The notes under the pieces: model-generated
Seen by the model: only the letters and a program-made list of their open reading frames with translations
Databases searched by the model: none
Told to the model about the DNA's origin: nothing
Part shown: piece after piece, positions 1 through 9,332 of the stretch
Layout: each line of letters begins with the position of its first letter
Numbering within the stretch: position 1 is the stretch's first letter
Program-made: the position numbers and the translations under genes
NCBI GenBank assembly: GCA_001516055.1
Contig: LOEZ01000053.1
Span: 62,001 to 126,000, forward strand
DNA length: 64,000 nucleotides
Source of the DNA: Gracilibacter sp. BRH_c7a
Lineage (GTDB): Bacteria; Bacillota; Desulfitobacteriia; Desulfitobacteriales; Syntrophobotulaceae
Direction of reading: 5' to 3'

Positions 1-171
1 CCTTATCAGTTGATAGAGTTGTAGTTTAGGATGATCAAACGAGATATCAGGTTCCAATTTATCTTCAACCTCTTTTATGCTATTGATCTCTTTTTGTGCC
101 TTAATCTTTTCCTTGGCTATCTTTGTAGTGACCCAACGCAGTTTAATTCTACTTCTTGTTCCTTCATTCAT
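1..171 (-). CDS. MarR-family regulator, N-terminal part (runs off window)
   Basis: The first 57 codons of a minus-strand gene, read from ATG at 171 to the window edge. The product starts MNEGTRSRIKLRW and ends HPKLQLYQLIR, closely matching the first 57 or so residues of the MarR protein at 2396-2968 (shared TRSRIKLR near the start and HPKLQLYQLIR at the end). It is therefore a paralogue of that regulator. The helix-turn-helix lies beyond the edge, so DNA binding is inferred from the paralogue only. Confidence 0.75.
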   Translation of the reverse strand, partial: MNEGTRSRIKLRWVTTKIAKEKIKAQKEINSIKEVEDKLEPDISFDHPKLQLYQLIR

Positions 172-219
172 TACTTAATCTCCAATTCATTCTTGGTTTA
201 ACATCCATGGTGTTCAGTA

Positions 220-978
220 TTAAATCCTCTCGTAACTGTCGGAAGATGATATTAATTCTGCAATCCTTCTATTCGGGTTATCTGAATATATACCACCATG
301 ATAACAAATTACTTTTTTAATGTCATAATGAGTTAGCTTTTCTAGAGACTTAAGGGCTAAGCTCATATCTAACGTATGTACAGGATTTGGCCCAAACAAA
401 CGGTCACCTTCCATAATCAACGCATCACCTGTAATCAGCGTCTTACTCTGTTTGTGGTAAAGGCAAATATGTCCTGGAGAATGACCTGGTGTATGGATAA
501 CTTCAATTCCTTTACAATAGGGAAGTTCCTCTCTGTCATACAGGGTATTATCAACCCTTACTGCAAAATCTTTATAGAAATCTTTAAGAATATTATACCT
601 TACCTTGTTTTCTTCTGACAATGTATACCTTTCAGATTCAAACAGAGTTAATTTTCTTGGGACCTTTTCCCCTTGCAAATAAGCCTTTTCTTCTTCATGA
701 GCAAGAATCTCAAGATCTTCTGGCAACTCATTTATAAGGTTTATTAAACATCCAACATGGTCTATATCTTGATGAGTAATTATTATCTTGTTAATTTGAT
801 TAAATAAAATGCCTGCTTTCTCTATTACTTGTCGAACCTGCATGAATTGACCCGGATATCCTGCATCTACCAGAATACAGGTGTTATTATCCCAAAGCAA
901 GGTGGGACAAAAAACATTCACTTTTCCCATGCTAGTCACTGGTAATTCAAGCATTTCCACTCCGCAATCAATTTTCAT
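220..978 (-). CDS. MBL-fold metallo-hydrolase
   Basis: A 252-residue metallo-beta-lactamase-fold hydrolase. The metal motif reads HQDIDH at residues 69-74, a variant of HxHxDH in which the second histidine is Asp. Further ligands are H166 in HTPGHSPGH, D185 in TGDAL and H227 in CYHGG. The length fits the single-domain glyoxalase II/lactonase-like group. There is no signal peptide, so it should be cytoplasmic. It lies between two MarR paralogues and next to an MFS transporter, which suggests hydrolysis of a thioester or lactone made from an imported compound. The substrate cannot be told from sequence. Confidence 0.85.
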   Translation of the reverse strand: MKIDCGVEMLELPVTSMGKVNVFCPTLLWDNNTCILVDAGYPGQFMQVRQVIEKAGILFNQINKIIITHQDIDHVGCLINLINELPEDLEILAHEEEKAYLQGEKVPRKLTLFESERYTLSEENKVRYNILKDFYKDFAVRVDNTLYDREELPYCKGIEVIHTPGHSPGHICLYHKQSKTLITGDALIMEGDRLFGPNPVHTLDMSLALKSLEKLTHYDIKKVICYHGGIYSDNPNRRIAELISSSDSYERI

Positions 979-1050
979 TCACTCCATTCCTTTCTGCAGG
1001 TATTAATTTATCTTTCATTTAACAATTGCTGCTCACCTAAGAATTGCTGC

Positions 1051-2274
1051 TCATCGTAAAACTGCTAAATTTCTCTTTTTATCTCCTTGTGACCTTTTAT
1101 TGAAAAAAAGCACACAAGCTAGGACTGAAATTAGTGTAGACGTGACCGCTGGCCATACGCCTAAAGTCCACTTGCCACCACTTATAAAACTTGCCAAAAC
1201 CGGTGGTCCCAGAAGAAATCCAGTATTATAAACAAGGTTGTTAATCCCTACTCCTAAACTAATAAGTAAGGGAGAAGGTGCTGTCGAATGTATTGAGGAA
1301 GAGGCTAGAGTAAAGTTACCTGTTGCAAAAAAGCCCAAAAGAAGTCCTAATATCACAGCCCAAGGTACAATCCATTTTGCTGAAGGCAAAAAGTATACTT
1401 GGCTAAACATAATAACAATTAAACAAATACTCAAAATGTGAATAAGTTTTGATTTACGGTACTTAGATATGACCCAACCGGAGAACGGATTAGAAAATAT
1501 AGAGATCATAAATGGAATACTAACATAAAAATTAGATAAGCTTGCTTCTATACCGTAAAATTCCGAATAATATTGGGGAGCAAAAGTTAAAAACCCACTA
1601 TTAGCAAAGCCAAGACCCGCAAAACCTATACCTAAAAGCCATGGCTCCGGTGTTTTAATTCCTTCCTTAAAGCTAAAAACCATTATGGATGTATGTTCAT
1701 GTTCGGAATTTGTAACACTCTTCGGATTATCTACCACAATCACATAAAGCAAGAGAGCCACAAACGTTACGCATGCTCCGAGCCACCAGAGCCCTTGCCA
1801 CCCATACTCGCTGCTAATAGGAATAGCAGCATTATAGGAAATAAAAAAACCAACAGGAACCCAGGATGCCCATATTCCCATAGGGAGAGCACGCTTTTCT
1901 ATTGGAAACCAAGCTGCTATAACTGAAGGAGCAATTATTGCCATTAATCCCAGTCCAACGCCTTCAAGTATACGGGTTGATAAGAACAGTTCTGCGCTCT
2001 GAGCAAAACCTCCTGCCAAAGAACCTATAGTAACACAACTAAGCGCAATTAAACCCGTGATTTTAGGACCGTACCGCCCAATAATCAAGACAGTTGGAAT
2101 AGCCAGAAGGATTGACGCAACTGAAAAAACTGACATTAACCACCCGCCTTGAGTTATTGTTAAATCCAAGTCTTGAAGGATTAGCTTCATAACAGGCGGT
2201 ATTTTAAATTGATTAATAGTAATAGAAATACTGGCTAGATATATAGTAACTAAAATTAGCCATGGTTTACGCAA
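1051..2274 (-). CDS. MFS transporter (CynX/NimT-like)
   Basis: A 407-residue major facilitator with about 12 hydrophobic segments. The segment-2/3 loop contains GRYGPK in place of the usual GxxxDRxGR, and helix 4 reads RILEGVGLGLM. The overall pattern resembles the cyanate/nitroimidazole (CynX/NimT) branch. The start is TTG at 2274, preceded by a GAGG-type site. It is co-oriented with the MarR gene upstream (2396-2968), its likely regulator. The substrate is unknown; a small organic anion is plausible from the subfamily. Confidence 0.85.
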   Translation of the reverse strand: MRKPWLILVTIYLASISITINQFKIPPVMKLILQDLDLTITQGGWLMSVFSVASILLAIPTVLIIGRYGPKITGLIALSCVTIGSLAGGFAQSAELFLSTRILEGVGLGLMAIIAPSVIAAWFPIEKRALPMGIWASWVPVGFFISYNAAIPISSEYGWQGLWWLGACVTFVALLLYVIVVDNPKSVTNSEHEHTSIMVFSFKEGIKTPEPWLLGIGFAGLGFANSGFLTFAPQYYSEFYGIEASLSNFYVSIPFMISIFSNPFSGWVISKYRKSKLIHILSICLIVIMFSQVYFLPSAKWIVPWAVILGLLLGFFATGNFTLASSSIHSTAPSPLLISLGVGINNLVYNTGFLLGPPVLASFISGGKWTLGVWPAVTSTLISVLACVLFFNKRSQGDKKRNLAVLR

Positions 2275-2395
2275 GAAGCCTCATCCCTTCAAAAGAAATC
2301 CTGTGCAGATAAAAACATTTCTTCATCTACATCTAGTCCATAAGATGACCATGAGATCCATTGGGAAATCTTGTTACTGCCATTTTACTTATTTC

Positions 2396-2968
2396 TCAAG
2401 CATCAACATTAAAGATAGCACCATCGGGATTAATACTATGGGCTGTTTTTCGCAAAAGTTGAAGTAGATTATCAACATCAATATCTGATAGACCATTAAA
2501 TTGTTCTAAAATAAATGATCTATGGTACTTAGCTACCTTATCATGTAATCTTTTGCCTTTTAAAGTTATAGTTATATTGCTAACCCTTCTGTCTTGTTCT
2601 AGAGGAACACGCTGTACCAAGCCTGCACGTTCCATCCTGTCTATCAAAGTTGTCAAGTTACTCTTGCCTCTAAACAGCAGTTTACTTATTTTTGTCATAC
2701 TTACTGAGTCCAGGTCATCAAGTATTCTTAGGACTTGGTATTGGGCTTGAGTAGAACCGAGACTTGTTAAGTTCTTATCTGTTTCTGTAGTAATGTAGTC
2801 ATGACACCGCCTAATTAATTGATATAGCTGCAGCTTAGGATGGTTAAATGAGATATCTGCTTCTACTATATCGTCTATTTCATTAATTGCTAGTGACTTA
2901 TTTTTTTCCCTTGCCATTCTTGCCGTTATCCTACGTAATTTAATTCTGCTCCTTGTTTCTTCAATCAT
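2396..2968 (-). CDS. MarR-family transcriptional regulator
   Basis: A 190-residue winged-helix regulator. A basic N-terminal extension (about residues 1-45) precedes the MarR core. The recognition region reads SMTKISKLLFRGKSNLTTLIDRMERAGLV, shown here only as a location within residues 90-120, and is followed by the wing RVPLEQDRRVSNITIT. MarR proteins bind palindromic operators as dimers and usually respond to small aromatic ligands. It lies directly upstream of the MFS gene in the same direction. A second copy begins at the left window edge. Start ATG at 2968. Confidence 0.9.
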   Translation of the reverse strand: MIEETRSRIKLRRITARMAREKNKSLAINEIDDIVEADISFNHPKLQLYQLIRRCHDYITTETDKNLTSLGSTQAQYQVLRILDDLDSVSMTKISKLLFRGKSNLTTLIDRMERAGLVQRVPLEQDRRVSNITITLKGKRLHDKVAKYHRSFILEQFNGLSDIDVDNLLQLLRKTAHSINPDGAIFNVDA

Positions 2969-3035
2969 TATGTCTCCTATAATTTAAAAATATTTTATAT
3001 TTTTTTGTTAACTCTCACTGCCCTTCACTTGAACG

Positions 3036-5294
3036 TTATTTAGTAGCCATAAATACTCGTTCCGGGGTTATAGGCAGAGTATTAATCCGCACTCCTACCG
3101 CATCAAACACAGCATTAGCTACTGCGGGAGCCGTAGGAATGGCTGGCGGTTCACCGATTCCCCTTATATCTTCAGGTACACGCGCATTTGGTTTTTCTAT
3201 TATAATCGGAATGATTTCCGGCACATCTAACATTGTTGGGATACGATAATCTAAAAAGTTAGCATTAATCATCCGACCCTGGTCAAAAACGGCTTCCTCG
3301 GATAGAGCATAACCTAAACCCATCGCTACTCCACCTTGGATTTGACCTTCAACACCTTTGGGAAAAACAGCTTTTCCTACGTCATGAGCAGCTATTACTT
3401 TACATACACTTACTTTACCCGTTACCAGATCGACATCCACAGCCGCCGCTTGGGCACCAAATACAAAGAACGGTTTACTCGCCCTGCTATGGCTGCTTAC
3501 TCTTTGCTTATCATAGTCTGGTTTAAACGGAGTACTGCTAGCAGTAACGACGATTGGTCCTCCACCGGTCGCGTTAATTCGAGAATTTGCAACCTGTTCT
3601 AATTTAAGCATTCGTGAACGGTCATTTTTAACAAATATTCTGGAATCTCCTAACTCTAATTCTTTTACATCAACATCTAATTGACCGCTGGCAAATGATA
3701 AAACCTGTTTTTTTACCTCCCTGGCTGCGTTGAGAACAGGAACCCCCAAATCGTGGGTTGTCCGGCTCCCTACTGCACCACCTTCATATGGACCAGCATC
3801 AGTATCTCCACTTATAACCGAGACGTTTTCCACCGGAATGCCCAACTCCTCAGCGACCAACAAGGCCATCGCCGTTATTACGCCGTTTCCAATTTCTACG
3901 GCTCCAATAAATAACGTCACTGAGCCGTCCTCATTCAAGTGAATTGTTGCCCCAGAGCCAATCCCACTCATTCCCCAGAAACATCCTGCGATACCGATAC
4001 CACGGGCCTTACCAGGTGTAAGTGGGATGTTATCCAGGTGATCTTTCATCGCTATTTCTAACTGATTAAGAACATTAGTATAGCCGTAATCTGTTAATAC
4101 TTGGCCAGGGACAGTATCATCCCCTGCTTCCAGCGCATTTATCCGCCTGAGCTCGAACGGATCTATTCCTAATTCACGAGCAATACGATCCATTTGGGTT
4201 TCAGCCGCAAAATGGGCCTCCGGGCCACCCGGCCCTCGGCAAGCCCCACAGGGAATTTTAGTCGTATAAACACAAGTTCCCTCGATATCAAGATGTTCAA
4301 ATTTATATGGCCCTGTAATTAAGGTTACAACTTGCGAAGTAGTATTGGCTCCGAAAATGTCATACGCTCCAGAGTCCACTAGGATTCTGGCCTGGCGAGC
4401 AATTAAGCGACCATCTTTTTTGACACCTGTTTTCACCCAGATTTTCATGGAGTTTCGGGGATTAGCTGCATAAAAGTCATCCTGACGCGACATTTCTATT
4501 TTTACATGACGCCCAGACTTTATAGCAAGCATAGCTGCAACTGTTTCAATTGTAGCGGTAGTCTTTGCCCCGAAACCACCCCCTACCCGTACTCCGACAA
4601 CTCTTACCCTAGACAAGGGAAGTTGTAAATATCTTGCTATACCTCGCCTTACACTGAACGCCGATTGAGTACCCGTCCACACTGTCAATTTCCTATTAGA
4701 ATCATAGTATGCCACCGTGGCCTTAGGCTCCATAGGAGCATGATGAATAAGGGGTAATATAAATTCGTCTTCAATTATCAAATCACTGGCAGCAAAGCCC
4801 GCCTCGATATCTCCTTTTTTCGCTGTAACCAGGGCATCAATGTTATCGCGTCGCGTCAAAGGTACACTAGTCCAGTAACTTTGCCAATTTTCATGTATCA
4901 AAGGAGCATTATCTTCCAAGCCTCCCTCAGCTGAAAATACTCCGGGAAGTTCTTCCAGTTCTATTTCTATTAACTCCAGCGCCCGTTCGGCAGTCTCTTC
5001 ATCAACTGCTGCCACCGCTGCTACCCCTTCTCCGATGTAACGAATTTTATTCTTCACCATGGCTTGTTCATCACGAACTGTTCTTCCGCCATATACATCT
5101 GGGAAATCTTTACCGGTGATAACCGCCAAGACTCCGGGCAATTTAGATGCCCTGTCCGTAATTATATTCTTAATCCGGGCATGTGCTACTTTGCTGCGCA
5201 ATATCTTACCGACCACAATTCCTTCTACATGTATATCTCCAGCAAAAATCGCCTTTCCTGTAACTTTTTCATTTCCTTCCAAACGGTTAGTCAC
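3036..5294 (-). CDS. Molybdenum hydroxylase, Mo-binding large subunit
   Basis: 752 residues, the molybdopterin-binding subunit of a xanthine-dehydrogenase-family hydroxylase, which hydroxylates heterocycles or aldehydes using water as oxygen source. Visible signatures are RVGGGFGAK, the CGACRGPGGPEAHFAAE block with the following MDRIARELGIDP, the VGSRTTHDLG block, and the catalytic-Glu motif RGIGEPPAIPTAPA, with Glu at about 715. Length is normal for three-subunit enzymes. The start is GTG at 5294, overlapping the FeS gene by 8 bp. Accessory genes 6650-10066 imply a labile selenium ligand on molybdenum. The substrate is unknown; nicotinate- or purine-like heterocycles are candidates. Confidence 0.93.
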   Translation of the reverse strand: MTNRLEGNEKVTGKAIFAGDIHVEGIVVGKILRSKVAHARIKNIITDRASKLPGVLAVITGKDFPDVYGGRTVRDEQAMVKNKIRYIGEGVAAVAAVDEETAERALELIEIELEELPGVFSAEGGLEDNAPLIHENWQSYWTSVPLTRRDNIDALVTAKKGDIEAGFAASDLIIEDEFILPLIHHAPMEPKATVAYYDSNRKLTVWTGTQSAFSVRRGIARYLQLPLSRVRVVGVRVGGGFGAKTTATIETVAAMLAIKSGRHVKIEMSRQDDFYAANPRNSMKIWVKTGVKKDGRLIARQARILVDSGAYDIFGANTTSQVVTLITGPYKFEHLDIEGTCVYTTKIPCGACRGPGGPEAHFAAETQMDRIARELGIDPFELRRINALEAGDDTVPGQVLTDYGYTNVLNQLEIAMKDHLDNIPLTPGKARGIGIAGCFWGMSGIGSGATIHLNEDGSVTLFIGAVEIGNGVITAMALLVAEELGIPVENVSVISGDTDAGPYEGGAVGSRTTHDLGVPVLNAAREVKKQVLSFASGQLDVDVKELELGDSRIFVKNDRSRMLKLEQVANSRINATGGGPIVVTASSTPFKPDYDKQRVSSHSRASKPFFVFGAQAAAVDVDLVTGKVSVCKVIAAHDVGKAVFPKGVEGQIQGGVAMGLGYALSEEAVFDQGRMINANFLDYRIPTMLDVPEIIPIIIEKPNARVPEDIRGIGEPPAIPTAPAVANAVFDAVGVRINTLPITPERVFMATK

Positions 5295-5775
5295 ATTCTC
5301 CGCCCCCTTCAGGTAAACGTCGAGCAGCAGCCGTTTGGACTGCTTCTACGATTTTAACATAGCCTGTGCATCGGCAAAGATTACCTTCCATAAAGTTTCT
5401 GATTTCCTCTTCGCTGGGATTGGGGGTCTCTTCCAGCAATGCATGCGTCATCATGACCATTCCCGGTGTGCAAAAACCACATTGGACTGCTCCGCAGTCC
5501 ACAAATGCCTGCTGAATGGGATCGTTTTTCTCTTCATTAGCTAGCCCTTCAATGGTTATAACCTCACAGCCATCGACTTCAGCAGCCAGAACCAAGCATG
5601 AATTGACAGGTTGCTTATTGAGTAATACAGTACAAGCACCGCAATCACCTTCATCGCACCCTTTTTTTGTCCCCGTCAAGTGAAGTCTTTCTCTTAGGAT
5701 ATCCAAGAGAGTTTGGTTATCTGCCGCCTCTATACTTTGCATAACTCCATTAACCCTAAATTTGATTTGTCTCAT
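5287..5775 (-). CDS. Molybdenum hydroxylase, [2Fe-2S] small subunit
   Basis: 162 residues. The N-terminal plant-type [2Fe-2S] domain shows CDEGDCGACTVLLN and a further cysteine in NSCLVLA. The C-terminal four-helix [2Fe-2S] domain shows CGFCTPGMVM and CRCTGY. Such subunits pass electrons from the molybdenum centre to FAD. The start ATG at 5775 overlaps the upstream FAD-subunit stop by four bases (ATGA), which indicates translational coupling, and a strong AGGAGGTGA site lies upstream. The length is typical of CoxS/XdhC-type small subunits of three-subunit enzymes. Confidence 0.95.
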   Translation of the reverse strand: MRQIKFRVNGVMQSIEAADNQTLLDILRERLHLTGTKKGCDEGDCGACTVLLNKQPVNSCLVLAAEVDGCEVITIEGLANEEKNDPIQQAFVDCGAVQCGFCTPGMVMMTHALLEETPNPSEEEIRNFMEGNLCRCTGYVKIVEAVQTAAARRLPEGGGECD

Positions 5776-6647
5776 TTAACTTCACCTCCTGGTAACTCAA
5801 TTGTCGTAGATATCTGCCACAACGCTTTCTCTATTAATGACTTAACCATTAAGCGGCGATAATCAGCACTAGCTCTAATATCACTGATTGGCTGACAGCT
5901 TTGGGCTGTAATGTATGCAGCGTCAGTGATTAACTCTTTACTCAAAAAATTACCTGCCAATAGATTCTCAGCTTGGGGAACCCGCATTGGCACCGGGGCT
6001 ACCGCCCCCAACCCTATTCGGGCATGAGCGATTTTTCCAGCAACCACCTCCAGCAATACAGCAACACCAACAAAGGCAATATCCATTGCCCGACGCACAC
6101 TAAGTTTATGGTATATCCCACGAGAAGTAGTTGGTGGAACTTTAACAATTAGTTTCCTTAATATTTCTCCATTCTGCAAAATCGTCTGACCTGGACCGAT
6201 AAAAAAGTAATCTAAGGGAATTTGACGTACCCCTGTCGGACCGACGATTTCGGCCACTGTATCTAGACACAATAGTGCCGGTACAGTCTCGGCACTGGGT
6301 GCGGCATTACAAATATTACCCCCTATAGTCGCCTTATTGCGAACCTGAACTGACCCTAGTTTACCTGAGGCCGAAGAAAGTATAGGCAAACGTTCTTTCA
6401 CCTGAGGAGAAATCTCAATCTCTCTAATCGTCGTAAGAGGCCCAATCTCTGCACGATCATCATAAAAACTTATTCCTCTTAAGCCTGGAATTTTCTTTAG
6501 ATCAATCAGCACAGATGGTTTAATCCTTTCAGTTTTAATCTTACCCAGCAAATCGGTTCCCCCTGCCAAATAGTAAGCTTGTGATTCTTTTGACCATTTT
6601 AACGCCTCGGAAATATTGCCCGCTTTCTGATAACGGAATGAATTCAC
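5772..6647 (-). CDS. Molybdenum hydroxylase, FAD-binding medium subunit
   Basis: 291 residues from the chosen GTG start at 6647. This start has a GAGGTG site about 6 nt upstream and lies two bases after the stop of the preceding gene. Longer upstream reading would overlap that gene. Two FAD contact motifs are present: AGGTD (residues 28-32) and TIGGN (107-111), followed by a CO-dehydrogenase-flavoprotein C-terminal domain. The subunit accepts electrons from the [2Fe-2S] subunit and passes them to NAD or another carrier. The order FAD, FeS, Mo subunit is normal for this family. Confidence 0.93.
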   Translation of the reverse strand: MNSFRYQKAGNISEALKWSKESQAYYLAGGTDLLGKIKTERIKPSVLIDLKKIPGLRGISFYDDRAEIGPLTTIREIEISPQVKERLPILSSASGKLGSVQVRNKATIGGNICNAAPSAETVPALLCLDTVAEIVGPTGVRQIPLDYFFIGPGQTILQNGEILRKLIVKVPPTTSRGIYHKLSVRRAMDIAFVGVAVLLEVVAGKIAHARIGLGAVAPVPMRVPQAENLLAGNFLSKELITDAAYITAQSCQPISDIRASADYRRLMVKSLIEKALWQISTTIELPGGEVK

Positions 6648-6649
6648 TC

Positions 6650-7504
6650 TTAACACCTCACTCTGTCTTTGGCATCTCTTGTATTCCATTCTAATATCCC
6701 AAGCAGAACTCCAGCCCCTATCGCTCTTGCTTTTTCTGAGATAGTCCAACAAAACTCTTCCTTGCCTCGAGGATCGACATCACCGATTTTCATATTCACC
6801 TTAACTGAGGTATCGGTATGTATTAGACCTCTTAAAACTCCATCAAGAGAGGAAACAACGTATTCTATAGAAATACCATCATAAATTTCCCCTATTACAT
6901 CGCCACATCGCACTTGCTGACCGATACAATGGCCTGATTTAAAAATACCGGCTTTTGCAGAATATATTACTCTTTCCTTCGTGAACCCTTCGAGTAATCC
7001 TGGGATTCCTGTATTGGGTTCAGCTGGTCCAGAATAAATAATTCTTCCAAGATTATGTCCCCGATTTGTTTCTATGACTAAATTAACATCTTTTCCTGCT
7101 ACGAAACCTGGTCCTAAACCAATCGTTAAGGGTGCCATATCCTTCTTCGTGCCTGTGTTACGCTTAGCCATAATCCCATCAATTAGAATTGTTGGATTTA
7201 TATCAGTTATTTCTTGAAGGTCATGATCAACAATAATGGGGATTTCACCTTTCTCCCAAGCTGAGGCAAATTGCCGAGGATGATCCACCTTCCGAGCAGT
7301 AACTTTTTCCACTTGCCAGACTCCTTCAGCAACAGCCGTGCCAAAGCAAACCGATCGGCGTACCATGAGGGGTTTAGGTACTTCTGTCATCGCTACTCTA
7401 AAACCTGCCTTAGCCAGAGTCCATCCCACTCCGGACGCTTGTTCTCCAGCTCCGCGTATTAGAACAACTTTTGCATCTGCCATATTCTCTTGATTTCCCA
7501 ACAT
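6650..7504 (-). CDS. yqeB: YqeB/EF2563-family selenium-dependent molybdenum hydroxylase accessory protein
   Basis: 284 residues from ATG at 7504, which has a GGTGAGG site 4-6 nt upstream. A longer in-frame ATG at 7612 lacks this support and would overlap the preceding gene. The N terminus VVLIRGAGEQASGVGW is a Rossmann-like loop typical of the EF2563/YqeB family. The family is known from comparative genomics as a marker of selenium-dependent molybdenum hydroxylases that carry labile selenium, not selenocysteine. Its biochemical step is not settled. It sits directly upstream of the three structural subunits, as expected for a maturation factor. Confidence 0.85.
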   Translation of the reverse strand: MLGNQENMADAKVVLIRGAGEQASGVGWTLAKAGFRVAMTEVPKPLMVRRSVCFGTAVAEGVWQVEKVTARKVDHPRQFASAWEKGEIPIIVDHDLQEITDINPTILIDGIMAKRNTGTKKDMAPLTIGLGPGFVAGKDVNLVIETNRGHNLGRIIYSGPAEPNTGIPGLLEGFTKERVIYSAKAGIFKSGHCIGQQVRCGDVIGEIYDGISIEYVVSSLDGVLRGLIHTDTSVKVNMKIGDVDPRGKEEFCWTISEKARAIGAGVLLGILEWNTRDAKDRVRC

Positions 7505-7560
7505 AATCCTCACCTCGGGTAACTTAACCTTAAAACTATTTGTCAAATAAGTAATAAGTG

Positions 7561-7881
7561 TTATCTTTTTGAATTTAAAGGTTCGAGAAAAATATCCATA
7601 GTACCACCGCAAATCATACCATCATTCTCGGCCATCTCATGAGTCAAATCTATTCGTATCATTGCTGGCTTTCCTGAACTAACCATACTCAAAGCATGCT
7701 GGCTAACTTCAGCCTCGCCATAACCTCCGCCAATCGTTCCGATGATTCGCCCATCACAGAAGAAAATCGCCTGAGAACCCGCTTTACGGGGAGTAGAACC
7801 ATGGGTTGCTACAATTGTTGCTAATACCGCTTCCTCCTTTGACTTGAGCTGCCCAATCGCTTTCACCACTCTAACATCCAA
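7561..7881 (-). CDS. XdhC/CoxI N-terminal domain protein (stand-alone)
   Basis: 106 residues carrying only the XdhC/CoxI N-terminal domain. Visible motifs are ATIVATHGSTPRKAG, GTIGGGYGE and CGGTMDIFLEP. The Rossmann half found in full-length XdhC is absent, but the following motifs end cleanly, so this looks like a genuine short protein and not a truncation. The start is TTG at 7881 with GGAGG nine bases upstream, and it overlaps the neighbouring XdhC gene by 11 bp. XdhC proteins load the sulfurated (here probably selenated) cofactor into the apoenzyme. Confidence 0.85.
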   Translation of the reverse strand: MDVRVVKAIGQLKSKEEAVLATIVATHGSTPRKAGSQAIFFCDGRIIGTIGGGYGEAEVSQHALSMVSSGKPAMIRIDLTHEMAENDGMICGGTMDIFLEPLNSKR

Positions 7882-8662
7882 CTTTTTCTTCCTCCTGCTT
7901 CATTTTTAAGCCTCTGCTAAACCCATAATGGTTAACCATAACTACTTCAGCCATGATGCTTAAAGCAATTTCCTCAGGAGTTTGTGCTCCGATGTCTAGG
8001 CCGATTGGAGCATAAACTCTATCTAACCTATCCTCGTCACAACCACTTAATCTTAGTTCCTGGAAGAGACTATATACTTTACGTTTACTTCCAATCATCC
8101 CAATATAAGCTGGCTGCGGTTGTTTTAGACTTTCCTCCAGACATGTTTTATCATGCTGGTGGCCACGAGTGATGATAATAATGTAGGTATTTCGATCGAA
8201 AGATGCTTCTCTGATAGCTTTAGTAAAATCCTGACACAGGACATTATCAGCTTGCGGAAACCTATCCGGTGAAGCAAAAGAAGGACGGTCATCAATCACA
8301 GTGACTTGATAATCAAGAAGCTTGGCAATGGATACAAGAGGCAGAGCAATGTGCCCGCCCCCAAAGATAATTAACCGTTCTTGAGGATAAATAGGATCAA
8401 TAAAAATCTCATAAGGGACTCCGTCAAATACTACTTGTATAACTTTTGGCTTTTTGTCTTTAATAATCTCAGGTAAGAAGTCTTTGAGCATGGCGAAAAT
8501 AGGCTCTTTGATTTCCTTTACTAGATTGTGCCCTGTCTCGTCCACCAAAAACTTGGATCCTGTTGGACAGATGTCGGAACTTCCTCGAACAACGGTCCCC
8601 AGTGCACCTATCTCTTTCGAATCTATCATGGAATTTAACCGTTCATAGATTTTTTTCTTCAT
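7871..8662 (-). CDS. XdhC-family cofactor maturation protein with Rossmann domain
   Basis: 263 residues from ATG at 8662, chosen because an AGGTGAG site lies about nine bases upstream; an earlier in-frame ATG at 8713 overlaps the preceding gene. The N-terminal XdhC domain shows GALGTVVRGSSDICPTG. The C-terminal Rossmann domain shows LIIFGGGHIALPL and TVIDDRPSFAS, with YIGMIGSKRK near the end. Full-length XdhC binds molybdenum cofactor, promotes its sulfuration and inserts it into xanthine dehydrogenase. Together with the short XdhC next door it forms a two-gene insertion pair. Confidence 0.88.
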   Translation of the reverse strand: MKKKIYERLNSMIDSKEIGALGTVVRGSSDICPTGSKFLVDETGHNLVKEIKEPIFAMLKDFLPEIIKDKKPKVIQVVFDGVPYEIFIDPIYPQERLIIFGGGHIALPLVSIAKLLDYQVTVIDDRPSFASPDRFPQADNVLCQDFTKAIREASFDRNTYIIIITRGHQHDKTCLEESLKQPQPAYIGMIGSKRKVYSLFQELRLSGCDEDRLDRVYAPIGLDIGAQTPEEIALSIMAEVVMVNHYGFSRGLKMKQEEEKVGC

Positions 8663-8702
8663 ATCTATCAACTCACCTTTTGGATAAAATAACATAGAAG
8701 TA

Positions 8703-9332
8703 TTACGCTTCATTACGCTGAAAAATACGAATTGATTTACGATAATCCTCCGGCGTGTCTATATCACGTAAGAAGTCCTCACTGACAGAATATCTTTCTA
8801 TATATTCTGGATGACTTTGGAGAACATGTTTGCCGCCTTGTTCTTCTTCTAACATTTTTAGTCTTCCTACATATTTTCTATGGAATATGACGGGGGAACC
8901 ATTATGTCTACAAAAAGGAACTAAAATTTGAGGTTTACTATCTAAAAAGTGGCGGATTAATGCTGACAATTCCAGGGCGTTTATTCCAATTTGATCACCC
9001 GGGAGAAATCCTATGCCACTAATTCTTTTCGGAAGATTCTCTAGGCCCAAGTAGATGTTCTGGGACAAGAGTTGATTACTACTTAATATCCAATGACCGT
9101 CCAAACTAACGAAAGTTTTCATAAGATCTGTTGGAATATAGGTTGCTATAGGTTTCTGCGCTATAACATAGATTTGGATATCTTGTTTGGTTGTAGTTTT
9201 TAGGAGTTTGCTAGTTTCCAGTGCACATCGCAACACTGTCCCCAGAACAGTATTTTTCCCCCATGGTAAAGCCAGTTTATCCTGACCCATGCGACTGGCC
9301 TTCCCTCCTGCCAAAATTACAAGTCTAACCAC
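8703..9332 (-). CDS. MocA-like molybdenum cofactor nucleotidyltransferase
   Basis: 209 residues with the nucleotidyltransferase signature LAGGKASRMGQDKLALPWG at the N terminus and DTPEDYR near the C terminus. MocA relatives attach CMP to molybdopterin to give the dinucleotide cofactor used by xanthine-dehydrogenase-type enzymes. The GTG start at 9332 overlaps the yqeC-like stop by 16 bp and has GAGGGG eight bases upstream. The position inside the hydroxylase operon supports cytidylylation of the cofactor for this enzyme. A MobA (GMP) activity cannot be excluded by reading alone. Confidence 0.85.
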   Translation of the reverse strand: MVRLVILAGGKASRMGQDKLALPWGKNTVLGTVLRCALETSKLLKTTTKQDIQIYVIAQKPIATYIPTDLMKTFVSLDGHWILSSNQLLSQNIYLGLENLPKRISGIGFLPGDQIGINALELSALIRHFLDSKPQILVPFCRHNGSPVIFHRKYVGRLKMLEEEQGGKHVLQSHPEYIERYSVSEDFLRDIDTPEDYRKSIRIFQRNEA

